A DNA stretch of 64,000 bases from an uncultured Bacteroides sp. (lineage in GTDB: Bacteria; Bacteroidota; Bacteroidia; Bacteroidales; Bacteroidaceae): assembly GCA_900755095.1 (NCBI GenBank), contig CAAEFE010000013.1, forward strand, positions 1 through 64,000. The letters run 5' to 3'. Position numbers and translations under genes: made by a program. The notes under the pieces are model-generated. The model was not told the origin of the DNA and ran no database searches. It worked only from the letters and a program-made list of their open reading frames with translations. Each line of letters opens with the position of its first letter. Position 1 is the first letter of the stretch. Positions 8,618 through 18,321 of this stretch are shown piece by piece.

Positions 8618-10657
8618 TTATTGCTCTACTAACTCTAATTTGAAATTATCTATCTTAGCCCGTCCTTGTTTTACTGTAATCGTACATACAAAACCAATGA
8701 CAACATCGGTAGGCTCTTCAACAAGAATATCAACTACTACATCACCCGTACCCGAAATAGAAGCGTTTGCCAGACTCTTACTTGGTATATCACTCGTATT
8801 TGCCATCTCGTTACCTTTACAAACCGCAACATAACCGGTAAAACCTCTGCCGTCATATTCATAAACGTGTGCCGTCAACTTATATTTTCCTTTTTGAAGA
8901 TGAGAAGTCTGATATACCTTACCATCATTTTTAGGATTGTCAAATCCCCAATCTGTTTGTAAAGCCAAACCTGCATCACTTCCATCACCATATTTCGTTT
9001 TAAATGCCAAATCAACAGCAGCACCTCCTTCACCAGCAGTCAAGTTAGAGTTCTGAACTATCCAATAAGCAGCTTTTGCCCACTCTCCTTTTTTATGGAA
9101 TCCTTTATCCCCACCTTCTTTTACATATTCAAAAGGCTGTTTATAGTTCATGAGTACATATTGAGAAATATCTCCATCCACCGGCAGAGGTTGTAACATA
9201 TCACTCTCTACGGGTTGTGCAATACCTTCAAACACCATTGTTACTTTTCCACCATTGAAACCTTGCGGAACCGTTACAGTAATAGAAGTCGTAGTAATCT
9301 CTTTAACCGTAACGGGTACGGATATTCCCTCAAAAGTAACTGTAACAGAATTCTTATCCGTTCCAAAACCTTTTCCTGTAAATGTTATTTCCTGTCCGGC
9401 TTTTACTAATGTGCCATTAGGATAAATATACGGTGTTTCAACAGAAGTGATTTCCGGAGTTTCCCAAACCTCAAATGTGCCCGATTCGCCCATCTCTATT
9501 TCCTTACCCTGAATTATCAGTTTAATCTTCACCGGAGCTTCAGATGAAACTCCTTTGGGAACATTCACTACGATATTACCTTTATCATTCAGTGTCACTT
9601 TATCACAAATTGTTTCTCCGAAAAAGACCTGAATATTTTCAGCTTTCGTACCAAAGTTCTGACCAATGATCGTTACTTCCGCATTAATGTATCCGGCTTT
9701 CGTTGAAATGCCTGTTACTGTCGGCATCGGTAATACCGTATATTTCAACTGTGTCCCGATAGCTTCAAACGGAGTAATGACAGTTATTGTATAATCTCCG
9801 GCTTCCAACGAAGCAGGTACAGTGAGTGGAATACTCTTATCCGTCAAATTATCTGTATCTATTGCAGCTTCTACAGGTTCTCCGCCAGCTTTAAAGAAAG
9901 TTACTTTCAAAGGCTCCAACCCTTCAACAGACTTATCCAGCAATTCTTGCACAAGATTGGTTCCTGTTATTGCAAATTTACTGCCAGCAAAACCTGATGG
10001 AACCGGTTCGTCTTCCTTAGGAGTATCAAGCGTTGCATGCTTCAACACAGTGAAAGGATAAGAAGCCAAATCAATCGTTTGTTCTGCCATAATAAGTGTC
10101 ATAACTCCACTGACAGCTGTCTCGGGAATTTTGGCCATAAATTCGGTATCAATAGGTGTACCCACAATCTCTGCCTTGTCTGTGGAAGTCCCGAAAGTCA
10201 AAGTATACAGTGTTTTAGAAGAAACAAATTCTTGTCCTTCGAAAACGATACTGGCACCCGGAAAACCATAAGAAGGTTTCACTACGCTGACACCCGGCTT
10301 ACCAAGTACACGATAAACTAGATCAGTCTCCACACGTTGCCCGAAAACCTCAACGGTTATCTTTCCGTTTGTTGCCGATTCCGGCACTTTCGCAAGGATA
10401 GCATCATCGGCGCAGGAGACTACTACTGCCTCCTGGGAACCGATAAATACTTTCACATCTTCTGTTATGATACCAAAATCACTGCCACTTACGGTAAACT
10501 CATTCCCAACATATCCTTCTACGGGATCTATCTTTGTTACAGTCGCCACAGGATCAGTGTAACTCATTGAAACAATTTCTTCGTTATCCTCGTCACAAGC
10601 AGCTAATGCGAAAAGCGAAAGAAAAACGGGAAACAGATAGTTATATATTTTCTTCAT
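8618..10657 (-). CDS. Surface glycan-binding lipoprotein with five IPT/TIG domains and DUF5013-like C-terminus
   Basis: The product has 679 residues from the ATG at 10657. That start is chosen because KKIYNYLFPVFLSLFALAAC is a clean lipoprotein signal; the frame opens earlier, at 10714. Five IPT/TIG Ig-like repeats follow (GYVGNEFTVSGSDFG, GFPGASIVFEGQEF, GFAGSKFAITGTNL, GYINAEVTIIGQNFG, KAGQEITFTGKGFG), then a C-terminal carbohydrate-binding-like domain with MNYKQPFEY and LQTDWGF. Proteins in this operon position (SusE/SusF place) hold the glycan at the cell surface for SusC/D. Its C-terminal domain is related to that of the next gene upstream. Confidence 0.85.
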   Translation of the reverse strand: MKKIYNYLFPVFLSLFALAACDEDNEEIVSMSYTDPVATVTKIDPVEGYVGNEFTVSGSDFGIITEDVKVFIGSQEAVVVSCADDAILAKVPESATNGKITVEVFGQRVETDLVYRVLGKPGVSVVKPSYGFPGASIVFEGQEFVSSKTLYTLTFGTSTDKAEIVGTPIDTEFMAKIPETAVSGVMTLIMAEQTIDLASYPFTVLKHATLDTPKEDEPVPSGFAGSKFAITGTNLVQELLDKSVEGLEPLKVTFFKAGGEPVEAAIDTDNLTDKSIPLTVPASLEAGDYTITVITPFEAIGTQLKYTVLPMPTVTGISTKAGYINAEVTIIGQNFGTKAENIQVFFGETICDKVTLNDKGNIVVNVPKGVSSEAPVKIKLIIQGKEIEMGESGTFEVWETPEITSVETPYIYPNGTLVKAGQEITFTGKGFGTDKNSVTVTFEGISVPVTVKEITTTSITVTVPQGFNGGKVTMVFEGIAQPVESDMLQPLPVDGDISQYVLMNYKQPFEYVKEGGDKGFHKKGEWAKAAYWIVQNSNLTAGEGGAAVDLAFKTKYGDGSDAGLALQTDWGFDNPKNDGKVYQTSHLQKGKYKLTAHVYEYDGRGFTGYVAVCKGNEMANTSDIPSKSLANASISGTGDVVVDILVEEPTDVVIGFVCTITVKQGRAKIDNFKLELVEQ

Positions 10658-10706
10658 AATCTTAATTATATTATCACGATGAATTACTCTTTTTTCTTTT
10701 TCCACA

Positions 10707-11900
10707 TCATTCAAGAATCAATTTCAATTCTGTCACCTTAAAGTATGAATTACCTTTAGCCAGAGAAGTCAGGAATCCAATGACAACATCCGTTGTCTCC
10801 GTCACTTCAAATGAAGGGGTTACCAAAACACCCGAGTCATCATTTGTTCCAGCTTTGTCATAGATCGCACAAACTCCATTTAATTGCTCAATATCAGCTA
10901 CATTCGGTATATCACTCTCACTATTTCCTTTGGCCATCAATGCAGAAATAAAATTCCCCGCATCACTTACTACCATCGTATAGGCATAAGTAACTTCCAG
11001 TCTGTATTTACCAGGACGAAGTGTAGCAACTTGCCATATTTTTCCATTCGTATAAGCTTCCTTCTCCCATCCATTCTGGAACGCTAATGTGAAGCCCTCT
11101 GCTGCTTTATACTGCATTCCGGTAACAGTAGTATTGTTTTTTGCATTGAAAGATGCCTTATTCTGATTCCATACTGCCGGAGTCCACCATTCACCATTCT
11201 TCCAATTTTCATCATTTGCCTTGGCAAACGGCTGCTTGTAGTTTTGAAGGTAAAGCACTGTTACATCACCCTTTGAGTTAGGATTAAACATTGCACTACC
11301 TGTCATTGTATATCCATGAATAGTTACAGTCACATTACCTGTCTTATAATCTGCAGGAGTTGTCGCAACAATAGTAGACTCATCCACCAGTTCAAATTCA
11401 GCCGGTGTTCCATTGAAGCTGACAGAAATATCAGATGGATCCGTACCAAAGTTCTCACCTGTTATAGTGACCTTGTCTCCCGTATCGGCTACCCCTTCAC
11501 CGTCTTCACTATCAGAAGTCACTGTAATGACACGCGGTGTAGGCAGTACTGTATAATGACCGATATTCTCCACCTTTTTATTATAAATCTGTAAAGACAG
11601 ATTGCCTGTTACTGCAGTTTCCGGCACTTCCACTACCAAACGGTTATTTTTGCAATCGAGCACTTTATTGGATTGGGCTTCACCGAAGAAAACTTTCACT
11701 GCTTCAGCACGGTCACCAAAATCGGTTCCCGTAATAACTACCTGTGTAGTGACATATCCGTCCGTAGGATAAATGCTCTCCACTACTGGCACGGGATAAT
11801 CATAAACTCTATACTTGGGGTCTTGCTCACAACCGGAGAAAAGTGCGGAAACACAAGCAAGTATTGCCAAGTGAAATGTATATTTGAATAAAAACTTCAT
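10707..11900 (-). CDS. Surface glycan-binding lipoprotein with two IPT/TIG domains
   Basis: The 397-residue product has a lipoprotein signal (ALFSGC, Cys about residue 24), two IPT/TIG repeats (GYVTTQVVITGTDFG; DTGDKVTITGENFG) and a C-terminal domain with LQNYKQPFAK and LAFQNGWEK, mirroring the longer lipoprotein encoded just downstream. The two are probably paralogues differing in the number of spacer Ig domains, giving glycan-binding modules at two heights above the membrane. It lies 36 bp after susD. Confidence 0.85.
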   Translation of the reverse strand: MKFLFKYTFHLAILACVSALFSGCEQDPKYRVYDYPVPVVESIYPTDGYVTTQVVITGTDFGDRAEAVKVFFGEAQSNKVLDCKNNRLVVEVPETAVTGNLSLQIYNKKVENIGHYTVLPTPRVITVTSDSEDGEGVADTGDKVTITGENFGTDPSDISVSFNGTPAEFELVDESTIVATTPADYKTGNVTVTIHGYTMTGSAMFNPNSKGDVTVLYLQNYKQPFAKANDENWKNGEWWTPAVWNQNKASFNAKNNTTVTGMQYKAAEGFTLAFQNGWEKEAYTNGKIWQVATLRPGKYRLEVTYAYTMVVSDAGNFISALMAKGNSESDIPNVADIEQLNGVCAIYDKAGTNDDSGVLVTPSFEVTETTDVVIGFLTSLAKGNSYFKVTELKLILE

Positions 11901-11936
11901 ATAATCTATGGTATTATACGTTAAACGATTGAATGA

Positions 11937-13733
11937 TTAATATCCCGGATTTTGTACCAGATTTGAATTCAGGTTGATTTGATTTCTTGGAATCGCCCAC
12001 AAATAATCTCCCTTAGTAAATGCACAGTCGGATGATTTGAGGAGCACTACACAAGGTAATTTGCCTTTACCTGTTTCCACTTCTTCCGTCCCCTTCGTAA
12101 AGATAGCCGAATTGAAAGCACTGGTAGCGTTCCCGTTTTCGTCTACAAATGCTGTCGGATAGCTGGCATTACCTACTACCGCACCGCAACGAGACTCATT
12201 CAGATTCTTCTCCGCAATGCCCCAACGTTTCAGGTCGTCACAACGGAAACCTTCCATATAGAGTTCCAAAGCACGTTCACGACGGATCTCATCCAACATT
12301 ACCTGATTGACTGTCTTAGTCGCATTTGCCGGCACTCCTTCCTGAATTCGCTTTGCCAATGCATTTGTTAGGTTAGCAATTCCCGCACGGGCACGGATTT
12401 TATTTATCGACTTATTCAACTGGTCATCTGATATTTCACCATAGCGTTCCATCACGGCTTCGGCATAGTTCAGGTATACTTCTGCTAACCGAAGTACCGG
12501 ATAATTAGCCGATTCATCTTTACTTTGACGTTGAATATCAGTAATAGCAAACTTAGAAACACCATACCCACAGCTCTCAACTGTCAGGCTCGTTGAATAT
12601 GAACCCACATAAGAAGTCAAACGGAAATCCCGGTTCTGAAATTCATCCCCCGGATTCTTATACCCCTGAAACTTATCGGACATGCTAACCGGAAGCCCGT
12701 CAGTGCATAAAAACATATCAATCAATTTCCGGCTGGGACGCATATCCGTATAAATCACCTGATTCAAATCAACCTGTCCTTTACGCGTTTCCTGACTATA
12801 TACAGAAGCTATGATAAATTCCTTGTTCGTCGCTCTTCCTGCACCGGCAGGATTGCTAGCTTCTTCTTCAATATTAAACAGATAACGGCTACTCAAATTT
12901 TTCATTGCTGCTACATTATTATAATTCCAAAGAGAATAAGCAGCATCCCCCATCACTATTTCGGATAGTTGAACAGATTCTTCCAAGAAAGTATTTACCT
13001 GATCGGAAGCCGGACCGGCAGAACCTTCAAAATCAGTAGAAGTGCCATTGTACTTACGCCAGGTAGCTTCATAAAGTAACACGCGAGCCTTAAATGCCTG
13101 TGCAGCCTGTTTGCTGATTTTACCTTTGTCGGCAGAGGTTATATTCTGTTCCAACGGCAACCCTGCAATAGCCTCATCCAAATCGGAAAGAATCAAGTTG
13201 ACAACCTCATAACGGCTGTTACGTTTTCCATATAACTCCGGTGAAGTCACGTCGAGAACTTTCGTAACGACAGGCACTCCACCAAAAAACTTCAATAAGT
13301 AAAAATAGTTATAGGCACGGAAAAAATGACCTTCGGCTAATTCTTTTTTAATATCCGCTAAATTACCTGTATAGGAAGAAACTGCTCTTTCAAACATGTG
13401 ATTAGTGGCACGAATATTACCATAGCAATTACCCCAACGGCTATCGTCATTAGGAACTCCCATCACACCGGTCCCCACACCATACGAATATCTGAAACAA
13501 GTAGAAAGATCGGATGCCGCATCCATGTGATCGAATATACTTCCATAGGAAGACTGCCATCCCAATAATTGCCCGTAAAGCCCGTTAGCATATTCACGGA
13601 AATGCTCCGGAGTTTTGAAATAAATCACATCTGTCTTGGCATCCAGTGGTTCCAAGTCAAGGAACGTATTCACGCATGAAGAAAATCCCAATGCGCAGGT
13701 GCAAATTAATATATAGTTCGTTATCTTTTTCAT
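11937..13733 (-). CDS. SusD/RagB family starch-binding-like outer-membrane lipoprotein
   Basis: The 598-residue product has a lipoprotein signal (ALGFSSC), the N-terminal FLDLEPLD segment, TPR-like helices (GHFFRAYNYFYLLKFFGGVPVV) and a C-terminal LRLAEVYLNYAEAVMERYG plus RRERALELYMEGFRCDDLKRWG block, all diagnostic for SusD. It caps the SusC barrel and delivers oligosaccharides. It lies 33 bp downstream of susC. Confidence 0.96.
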   Translation of the reverse strand: MKKITNYILICTCALGFSSCVNTFLDLEPLDAKTDVIYFKTPEHFREYANGLYGQLLGWQSSYGSIFDHMDAASDLSTCFRYSYGVGTGVMGVPNDDSRWGNCYGNIRATNHMFERAVSSYTGNLADIKKELAEGHFFRAYNYFYLLKFFGGVPVVTKVLDVTSPELYGKRNSRYEVVNLILSDLDEAIAGLPLEQNITSADKGKISKQAAQAFKARVLLYEATWRKYNGTSTDFEGSAGPASDQVNTFLEESVQLSEIVMGDAAYSLWNYNNVAAMKNLSSRYLFNIEEEASNPAGAGRATNKEFIIASVYSQETRKGQVDLNQVIYTDMRPSRKLIDMFLCTDGLPVSMSDKFQGYKNPGDEFQNRDFRLTSYVGSYSTSLTVESCGYGVSKFAITDIQRQSKDESANYPVLRLAEVYLNYAEAVMERYGEISDDQLNKSINKIRARAGIANLTNALAKRIQEGVPANATKTVNQVMLDEIRRERALELYMEGFRCDDLKRWGIAEKNLNESRCGAVVGNASYPTAFVDENGNATSAFNSAIFTKGTEEVETGKGKLPCVVLLKSSDCAFTKGDYLWAIPRNQINLNSNLVQNPGY

Positions 13734-13766
13734 ATCTTCTATTCTGTATTTAATTTTCCATAGCTA

Positions 13767-16700
13767 CTATAAAGTGATGTTCAGACCGAACGACCAAGTA
13801 CGTGCAAACGGGTATCCACTGTTGTTGGAGGCTGCTCCCATTTCCGGGTCGAAACCGTCTCGAATACTGGTAGCTTCCCATAAATCATTACCAGAGAAGT
13901 AAACACGTACTTTTTCCAGTTTCACCTTGCGAGTCCATATCTGCGGCAATGTGTAGCCGACTATTAATGTTTTCAAACGGATATAGCGGTTATTCTGCAT
14001 CATAAAGTCGTTATTCTGATAATTCCAGCGTGCGAGATTCGCATTGGTAGTCAAGCGAGGGAATTCAGCATTCGGATTGCTCTCTGTCCATGTCTTTCCC
14101 AAATATGTCGGGTTCTGATTGGCAGTACGTGTTTGAAAAGGATAAGCCATCCAGTCATTACGGATAACATACTGCTTGCCGACACCTTGGAACATTGCGT
14201 TCACATCAATACCTTTCCATGATCCTCCCAGTGTGAAACCGAAAACAAAATGTGGATTGGAGTCACCGAGATATTGCAAATCGCTATTCTCATTCCCTGC
14301 ACCGGAAATCTTATAATCACCATTCAAATCCAAACGTTTGGTATCACCTGGACGCAACCGGCTTGCACTTCCTGCTCCTACACCAGTCAAATCTTCTTTA
14401 CCCTCTCCATAGAGTGCATAATAGCGGTCTACTTCTGCCTGATCTTTAAAGTAACCATCTGTGCGATAAAGAAAGTACGAATTCAACGGATACCCATTCA
14501 CGGCTGCATTCCAACCAGCCCCATAAGAATCTGCTCCTTCCATCTCTTTCAACAGACTCTTTGTATCACCAATATTAAAGTTGGCATAGTAAGAAAAGTC
14601 TTTAATCTGATCGCGCCATCCAATAGTGAATTCCCAACCTTTTACATTCAAATGACCACTATTCGTTTTAGGAGCTTTACCTCCTAATACACCCGGATAT
14701 GTGACATTTACCAACATACCGGTATTATCTTTTATAAAATAATCGAATGTAGCTTTCAAACGATTATCGAAAAAGTTAAGATCGATACCAAAGTTTTTCT
14801 GTGAAACTTTCTCCCAAGTACGGTCATAAGAAATTAAACCGCCAAAACCTGAAGATACCTGATTGGCAGGTATAGTTCCAAAACCGGCTGTTCCAAGAGA
14901 GACAGTAGACACATAATCGTAATCACCCAGCCCGACATCATTACCCGAACTACCGTAACTTAAACGCAACTTACCAAAAGAAAGAACAGGTTTTAAAAAT
15001 TCTACAAATTGTTCTTCCGAGAATGCCCATCCCAAAGAGACAGAACCAAAGCTTTTGAAACGATAACCGGGAGCAAACTTGGAATTTCCGTCACGACGCC
15101 CCATCAATTCAACCATATATTTTTCCGCATAGTTATAATTCAAACGGGCAATATATGAATAGGTACCATTATGAGTCTTTCCTCCACCGTTACCCTGTGT
15201 ACCCGTAGCCAAATTCAAATCGTAAATTCCGGCATCCTCAAACTTCTCACGGGCGGTAACAACTTTCTTAGTCACCCATTTCTCGGCATTGATGCCGAAC
15301 ATAGCATCTATATTATGTACTTCGGCAAATGTACGCTTATATTTCAATAACCCTGAATAGTACTGATACCGGGCATTATTTGCCTGTACCAAATATCCCG
15401 GCTGATGGGAATCTTTAAAATTCAGCACATCTTGCGGAGTACTAAGGGTTTGTGTTGTTTCATATACTAACTTCGCCGTCTGCTCGCCGAACCAATTGTA
15501 ACACTGTACCGGAAGCGAATAGCGTTCTCTGCGATATTCCTCATTTTGAAATGAAGCAGTACCCTCGAAAGTGATTCCTTTCCAAATATCCACCAATGCT
15601 TTAAAATCGACACGAGTAGTCAACTTCTCTCTCTCGTCACGTCCACCATCCGTTGTAGCTGCTGCCGCATTGCGATCACCTACATTACCGAAGTTAGCGT
15701 ACCATTGTCCATAGGGATTTTTTGCCGGGAAAAACGGAGCATCGTTTCCGTAAAGTGTACGGTCGATACCATGTGTGGGTGTTTCGGTATTTGTTTTAAT
15801 CATACTGGCTAAAGTCTCCAGTTTGAACCAATCAGTCAATTTGATGCCGTAGTTTAAGCGCAAGTTCAACTGTTTCTGTCCGTCATAGGCTGTAGCCAGA
15901 TTAGCCTGGTTATCAGCATAAGCTAATGAAATGCGGTAATCGGATTTATCCGTAGAACCTGCTACACTCAAGTTATGCTGGTAAGAATAACGGCGGGCAA
16001 ACAATTCATCCAGGCGATTGGCATTACCAACGAACATCGTACCCCAATCGGCTACAGTCGACTCATAAATACCTTCAATGCCTTGAGCCATCTTCTTCAG
16101 GTTTTCTTCTCCCCAGCCCCACCAGTCATGTTCCGGCATTTCTTTATTGGCTTCCAGCCACATGGAAGCATATTCCTGCATACTGGGAGAGAAAGCCATA
16201 ATACCATTGGTAGTGAAACGCATATTGAAGCCATAATCAACCGTTGTCTTGCCTTTACCTTTTTTGGTAGTAACCAAGATAACGCCATTAGCTGCTTTCG
16301 CCCCATAAATGGAAGCTGAACCGTCTTTCAATACACTAATATTCTCAATATCATCCGAGTTTAGATTTTGGAATGACTCTGAATTCAATACGGGTACTCC
16401 ATCCACAATAATCAACGGACTACCGCCATTGACAGATGTCAGACCACGAATCTGGAAATTCAAACCTTCATTACCCGGACGTGAGGAAGAACGAGTGACT
16501 ACCAAACCCGGAGTGGCTCCTTGCAGAGCAGCACCGACATTGGTAATGGCACGACTTTCCAATACCTGGCTACCAATTTGTTCTACCGCCCCTGTCAACG
16601 TCGCTTTTTTCTGCGTGCCATAACCCACTACAACAACCTCGTCCAGTGCATTATTATCTTCCTTTAATACCACTTTAAAATCAGAGCGGCCATGAAGGTT

Positions 16701-17015
16701 AATAATCTGATCTACATATCCGATATAGCTAACTTTTATCTGTTTGGCATCAGCAGGAATATTCAGCGTAAACCGACCGTCAATATCGGTAATTACTCCT
16801 GCATTACTTCCTACGACCACTACATTACAACCAATTAGTGGTTCACCATTCGCATCTGTCACAAGTCCTTTGATGATGCGGCCCGTCTGGACTACCATCA
16901 AACTCTCTTCTACAGAATCATTTGCATAGAGCAATACACCGGGCGAACCACCCAGCAGCATGGCGAAAGCCAATGCGACTCCTTTTGAACATAAGAATTT
17001 GGATTTAATTTCCAT
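13767..17015 (-). CDS. SusC/RagA family TonB-dependent outer-membrane transporter
   Basis: The 1082-residue product has a signal peptide, a carboxypeptidase-regulatory-like domain (GLVTDANGEPLIGCNVVVVG, about 47-130), a TonB box (DEVVVVGYG), a plug (GLTSVNGGSPLIIVDGVPVL, SIYGAKAANGVILVTTKKG) and a C-terminal 22-strand barrel ending NITL. There is no STN domain, so it is not expected to signal through a FecR anti-sigma factor even though an ECF sigma gene lies 49 bp upstream. It imports the oligosaccharides made by the surface enzymes of this locus. Confidence 0.96.
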   Translation of the reverse strand: MEIKSKFLCSKGVALAFAMLLGGSPGVLLYANDSVEESLMVVQTGRIIKGLVTDANGEPLIGCNVVVVGSNAGVITDIDGRFTLNIPADAKQIKVSYIGYVDQIINLHGRSDFKVVLKEDNNALDEVVVVGYGTQKKATLTGAVEQIGSQVLESRAITNVGAALQGATPGLVVTRSSSRPGNEGLNFQIRGLTSVNGGSPLIIVDGVPVLNSESFQNLNSDDIENISVLKDGSASIYGAKAANGVILVTTKKGKGKTTVDYGFNMRFTTNGIMAFSPSMQEYASMWLEANKEMPEHDWWGWGEENLKKMAQGIEGIYESTVADWGTMFVGNANRLDELFARRYSYQHNLSVAGSTDKSDYRISLAYADNQANLATAYDGQKQLNLRLNYGIKLTDWFKLETLASMIKTNTETPTHGIDRTLYGNDAPFFPAKNPYGQWYANFGNVGDRNAAAATTDGGRDEREKLTTRVDFKALVDIWKGITFEGTASFQNEEYRRERYSLPVQCYNWFGEQTAKLVYETTQTLSTPQDVLNFKDSHQPGYLVQANNARYQYYSGLLKYKRTFAEVHNIDAMFGINAEKWVTKKVVTAREKFEDAGIYDLNLATGTQGNGGGKTHNGTYSYIARLNYNYAEKYMVELMGRRDGNSKFAPGYRFKSFGSVSLGWAFSEEQFVEFLKPVLSFGKLRLSYGSSGNDVGLGDYDYVSTVSLGTAGFGTIPANQVSSGFGGLISYDRTWEKVSQKNFGIDLNFFDNRLKATFDYFIKDNTGMLVNVTYPGVLGGKAPKTNSGHLNVKGWEFTIGWRDQIKDFSYYANFNIGDTKSLLKEMEGADSYGAGWNAAVNGYPLNSYFLYRTDGYFKDQAEVDRYYALYGEGKEDLTGVGAGSASRLRPGDTKRLDLNGDYKISGAGNENSDLQYLGDSNPHFVFGFTLGGSWKGIDVNAMFQGVGKQYVIRNDWMAYPFQTRTANQNPTYLGKTWTESNPNAEFPRLTTNANLARWNYQNNDFMMQNNRYIRLKTLIVGYTLPQIWTRKVKLEKVRVYFSGNDLWEATSIRDGFDPEMGAASNNSGYPFARTWSFGLNITL

Positions 17016-17064
17016 AATACTATTAAATTGTTAAAGTTAATATGTGTTTTTCCGAATCTGGTAT

Positions 17065-17595
17065 TTAACCGACTTTGGAGAATTCATTTTTCAAATAAGT
17101 ACGAACCGTTTTACGAGCCAGTAATAATTGACATTCTACTGTACGGGGAGATAAGGACAGCTTTCCTGCAATGGCAGGACAAGAGAGTTCATGATTGAAA
17201 CTAAGTTCATAAATCTGACGGCGTTTAACAGGAAGAGCTTCCATAACCTGGTCATGCATCTTCTTTAGTTCACGAAAATGAATGGTATCTTCTGTGGTAT
17301 TCCGACTGGTGTCTTCCATCCTATTATATATGTAGGCGACGAAATCTTCCTGTTTATAATAACGACGGATTTTATCGGTTACTATATTGCGAGCGATGGT
17401 AAAAAGCAAAGACCAGACTGTATCTTTGTTCACGAATGCCCTGTGTTCCCATAAGCGGACAAAGACATCCTGTGCCAAATCTTCCGCTTCATGCGGATGG
17501 CAAATGCGGATAGCGATATAGTTCTTGATATACTCCTTATATTTAAGATAGCATTCAGAGAAGAAGTCGTCAAATGTAGCTTGCTGTTTATTCAT
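17065..17595 (-). CDS. ECF RNA polymerase sigma factor
   Basis: The 176-residue product has sigma-70 region 2 (EAEDLAQDVFVRLWEHR, SLLFTIARNIVTDKIRRYY) and region 4.2 (LSCPAIAGKLSLSPRTVECQLLLARK). It directs transcription of a narrow set of genes, here most simply the downstream susC operon. No anti-sigma gene is adjacent, unlike the FecR partner of the sigma gene at 62.4 kb. Its own -7 element lies at 17626-17633. Confidence 0.93.
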   Translation of the reverse strand: MNKQQATFDDFFSECYLKYKEYIKNYIAIRICHPHEAEDLAQDVFVRLWEHRAFVNKDTVWSLLFTIARNIVTDKIRRYYKQEDFVAYIYNRMEDTSRNTTEDTIHFRELKKMHDQVMEALPVKRRQIYELSFNHELSCPAIAGKLSLSPRTVECQLLLARKTVRTYLKNEFSKVG

Positions 17596-17625
17596 GGCAT
17601 TAAATTTATCCGTTTAACGATGATA

Positions 17626-17654
17626 CAAAAGTAGGAACAAGTTTCAAATTCAAA
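17626..17654 (-). promoter_or_regulatory. Bacteroides-type promoter for the ECF sigma/susC operon
   Basis: Read on the minus strand, TACTTTTG (17626-17633) matches the TAnnTTTG -7 element, and a TTTG at 17651-17654 lies 17 bp upstream of it, slightly closer than the usual 19-21 bp. The start codon is 31 bp downstream at 17595. Confidence 0.5.
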
Positions 17655-17751
17655 TACCACAAAAGTAACAGATAACAAAACTATCGTAACAAGCGTGTAT
17701 TTTTGCAAAAACTTCCCATTTCATCGGGATAAATCTAACCGTCACACCAAT

Positions 17752-17787
17752 AAAAAAGGGGATGTCGTTACATTTGACGACTCCCCT
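17752..17787 (-). terminator. Rho-independent terminator of the small lipoprotein gene
   Basis: Read on the minus strand this is an imperfect hairpin with AGGGG and CCCCT arms, an internal TCGT/ACGA pairing and a 7-8-nt loop, followed by a T6 run. It lies 45 bp after the stop codon of the 17833-18207 gene. Confidence 0.7.
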
Positions 17788-17832
17788 GTTCTTATATTTG
17801 CATGGATGAAAGCTTTCATCCGGAAGGATTCA

Positions 17833-18207
17833 TTATTTATTTTCCTGTGATGCCTGGAAATCCGGTATACGTTTTACGTTCGCACCTTTCATCACACCTC
17901 TTTTGATCGCTTCATTCGTATCGGTGATTTCTTTCTTCACACGTTTATAGTATTCTTTTGTCAGTCCTTTCTCTACTGCTTCCGATTCTGTTACTGCCCA
18001 AAGATACTGATAATCCATCAACATCAAATCCGGTGCCACTATTTTAAAGAAAACACTATCATTTGCAAATTTTTCACGTAAGTCTCCCAAATAGATGGTA
18101 TCTGCAGGATTTACCTCCTTAACATTTGCATTATTTTTTGAACTGCTACCTCCGCAAGAGGATAACATCAAACCTCCTACCAACAAAATTAAAACTAATA
18201 CTTTCAT
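17833..18207 (-). CDS. Small hypothetical lipoprotein
   Basis: The 124-residue product starts at 18207, which gives a canonical lipoprotein signal (LLVGGLMLSSCGG, Cys near residue 18). The mature part is polar and mostly helical (ESEAVEKGLTKEYYKRVKKE) with no recognised domain. It lies between the HTCS gene and the ECF sigma gene on the same strand and has its own terminator. Function unknown; it could be a periplasmic accessory protein of the locus. Confidence 0.7.
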   Translation of the reverse strand: MKVLVLILLVGGLMLSSCGGSSSKNNANVKEVNPADTIYLGDLREKFANDSVFFKIVAPDLMLMDYQYLWAVTESEAVEKGLTKEYYKRVKKEITDTNEAIKRGVMKGANVKRIPDFQASQENK

Positions 18208-18321
18208 ATCAATATATATTATAAAATAAAACTTCTTCTGCCCCAATGTGAACAAGATCTTACAATTATCTCACTTATTCAGCGCAAATGTAATAATTAA
18301 ACTACAAACACAAGCACAATG

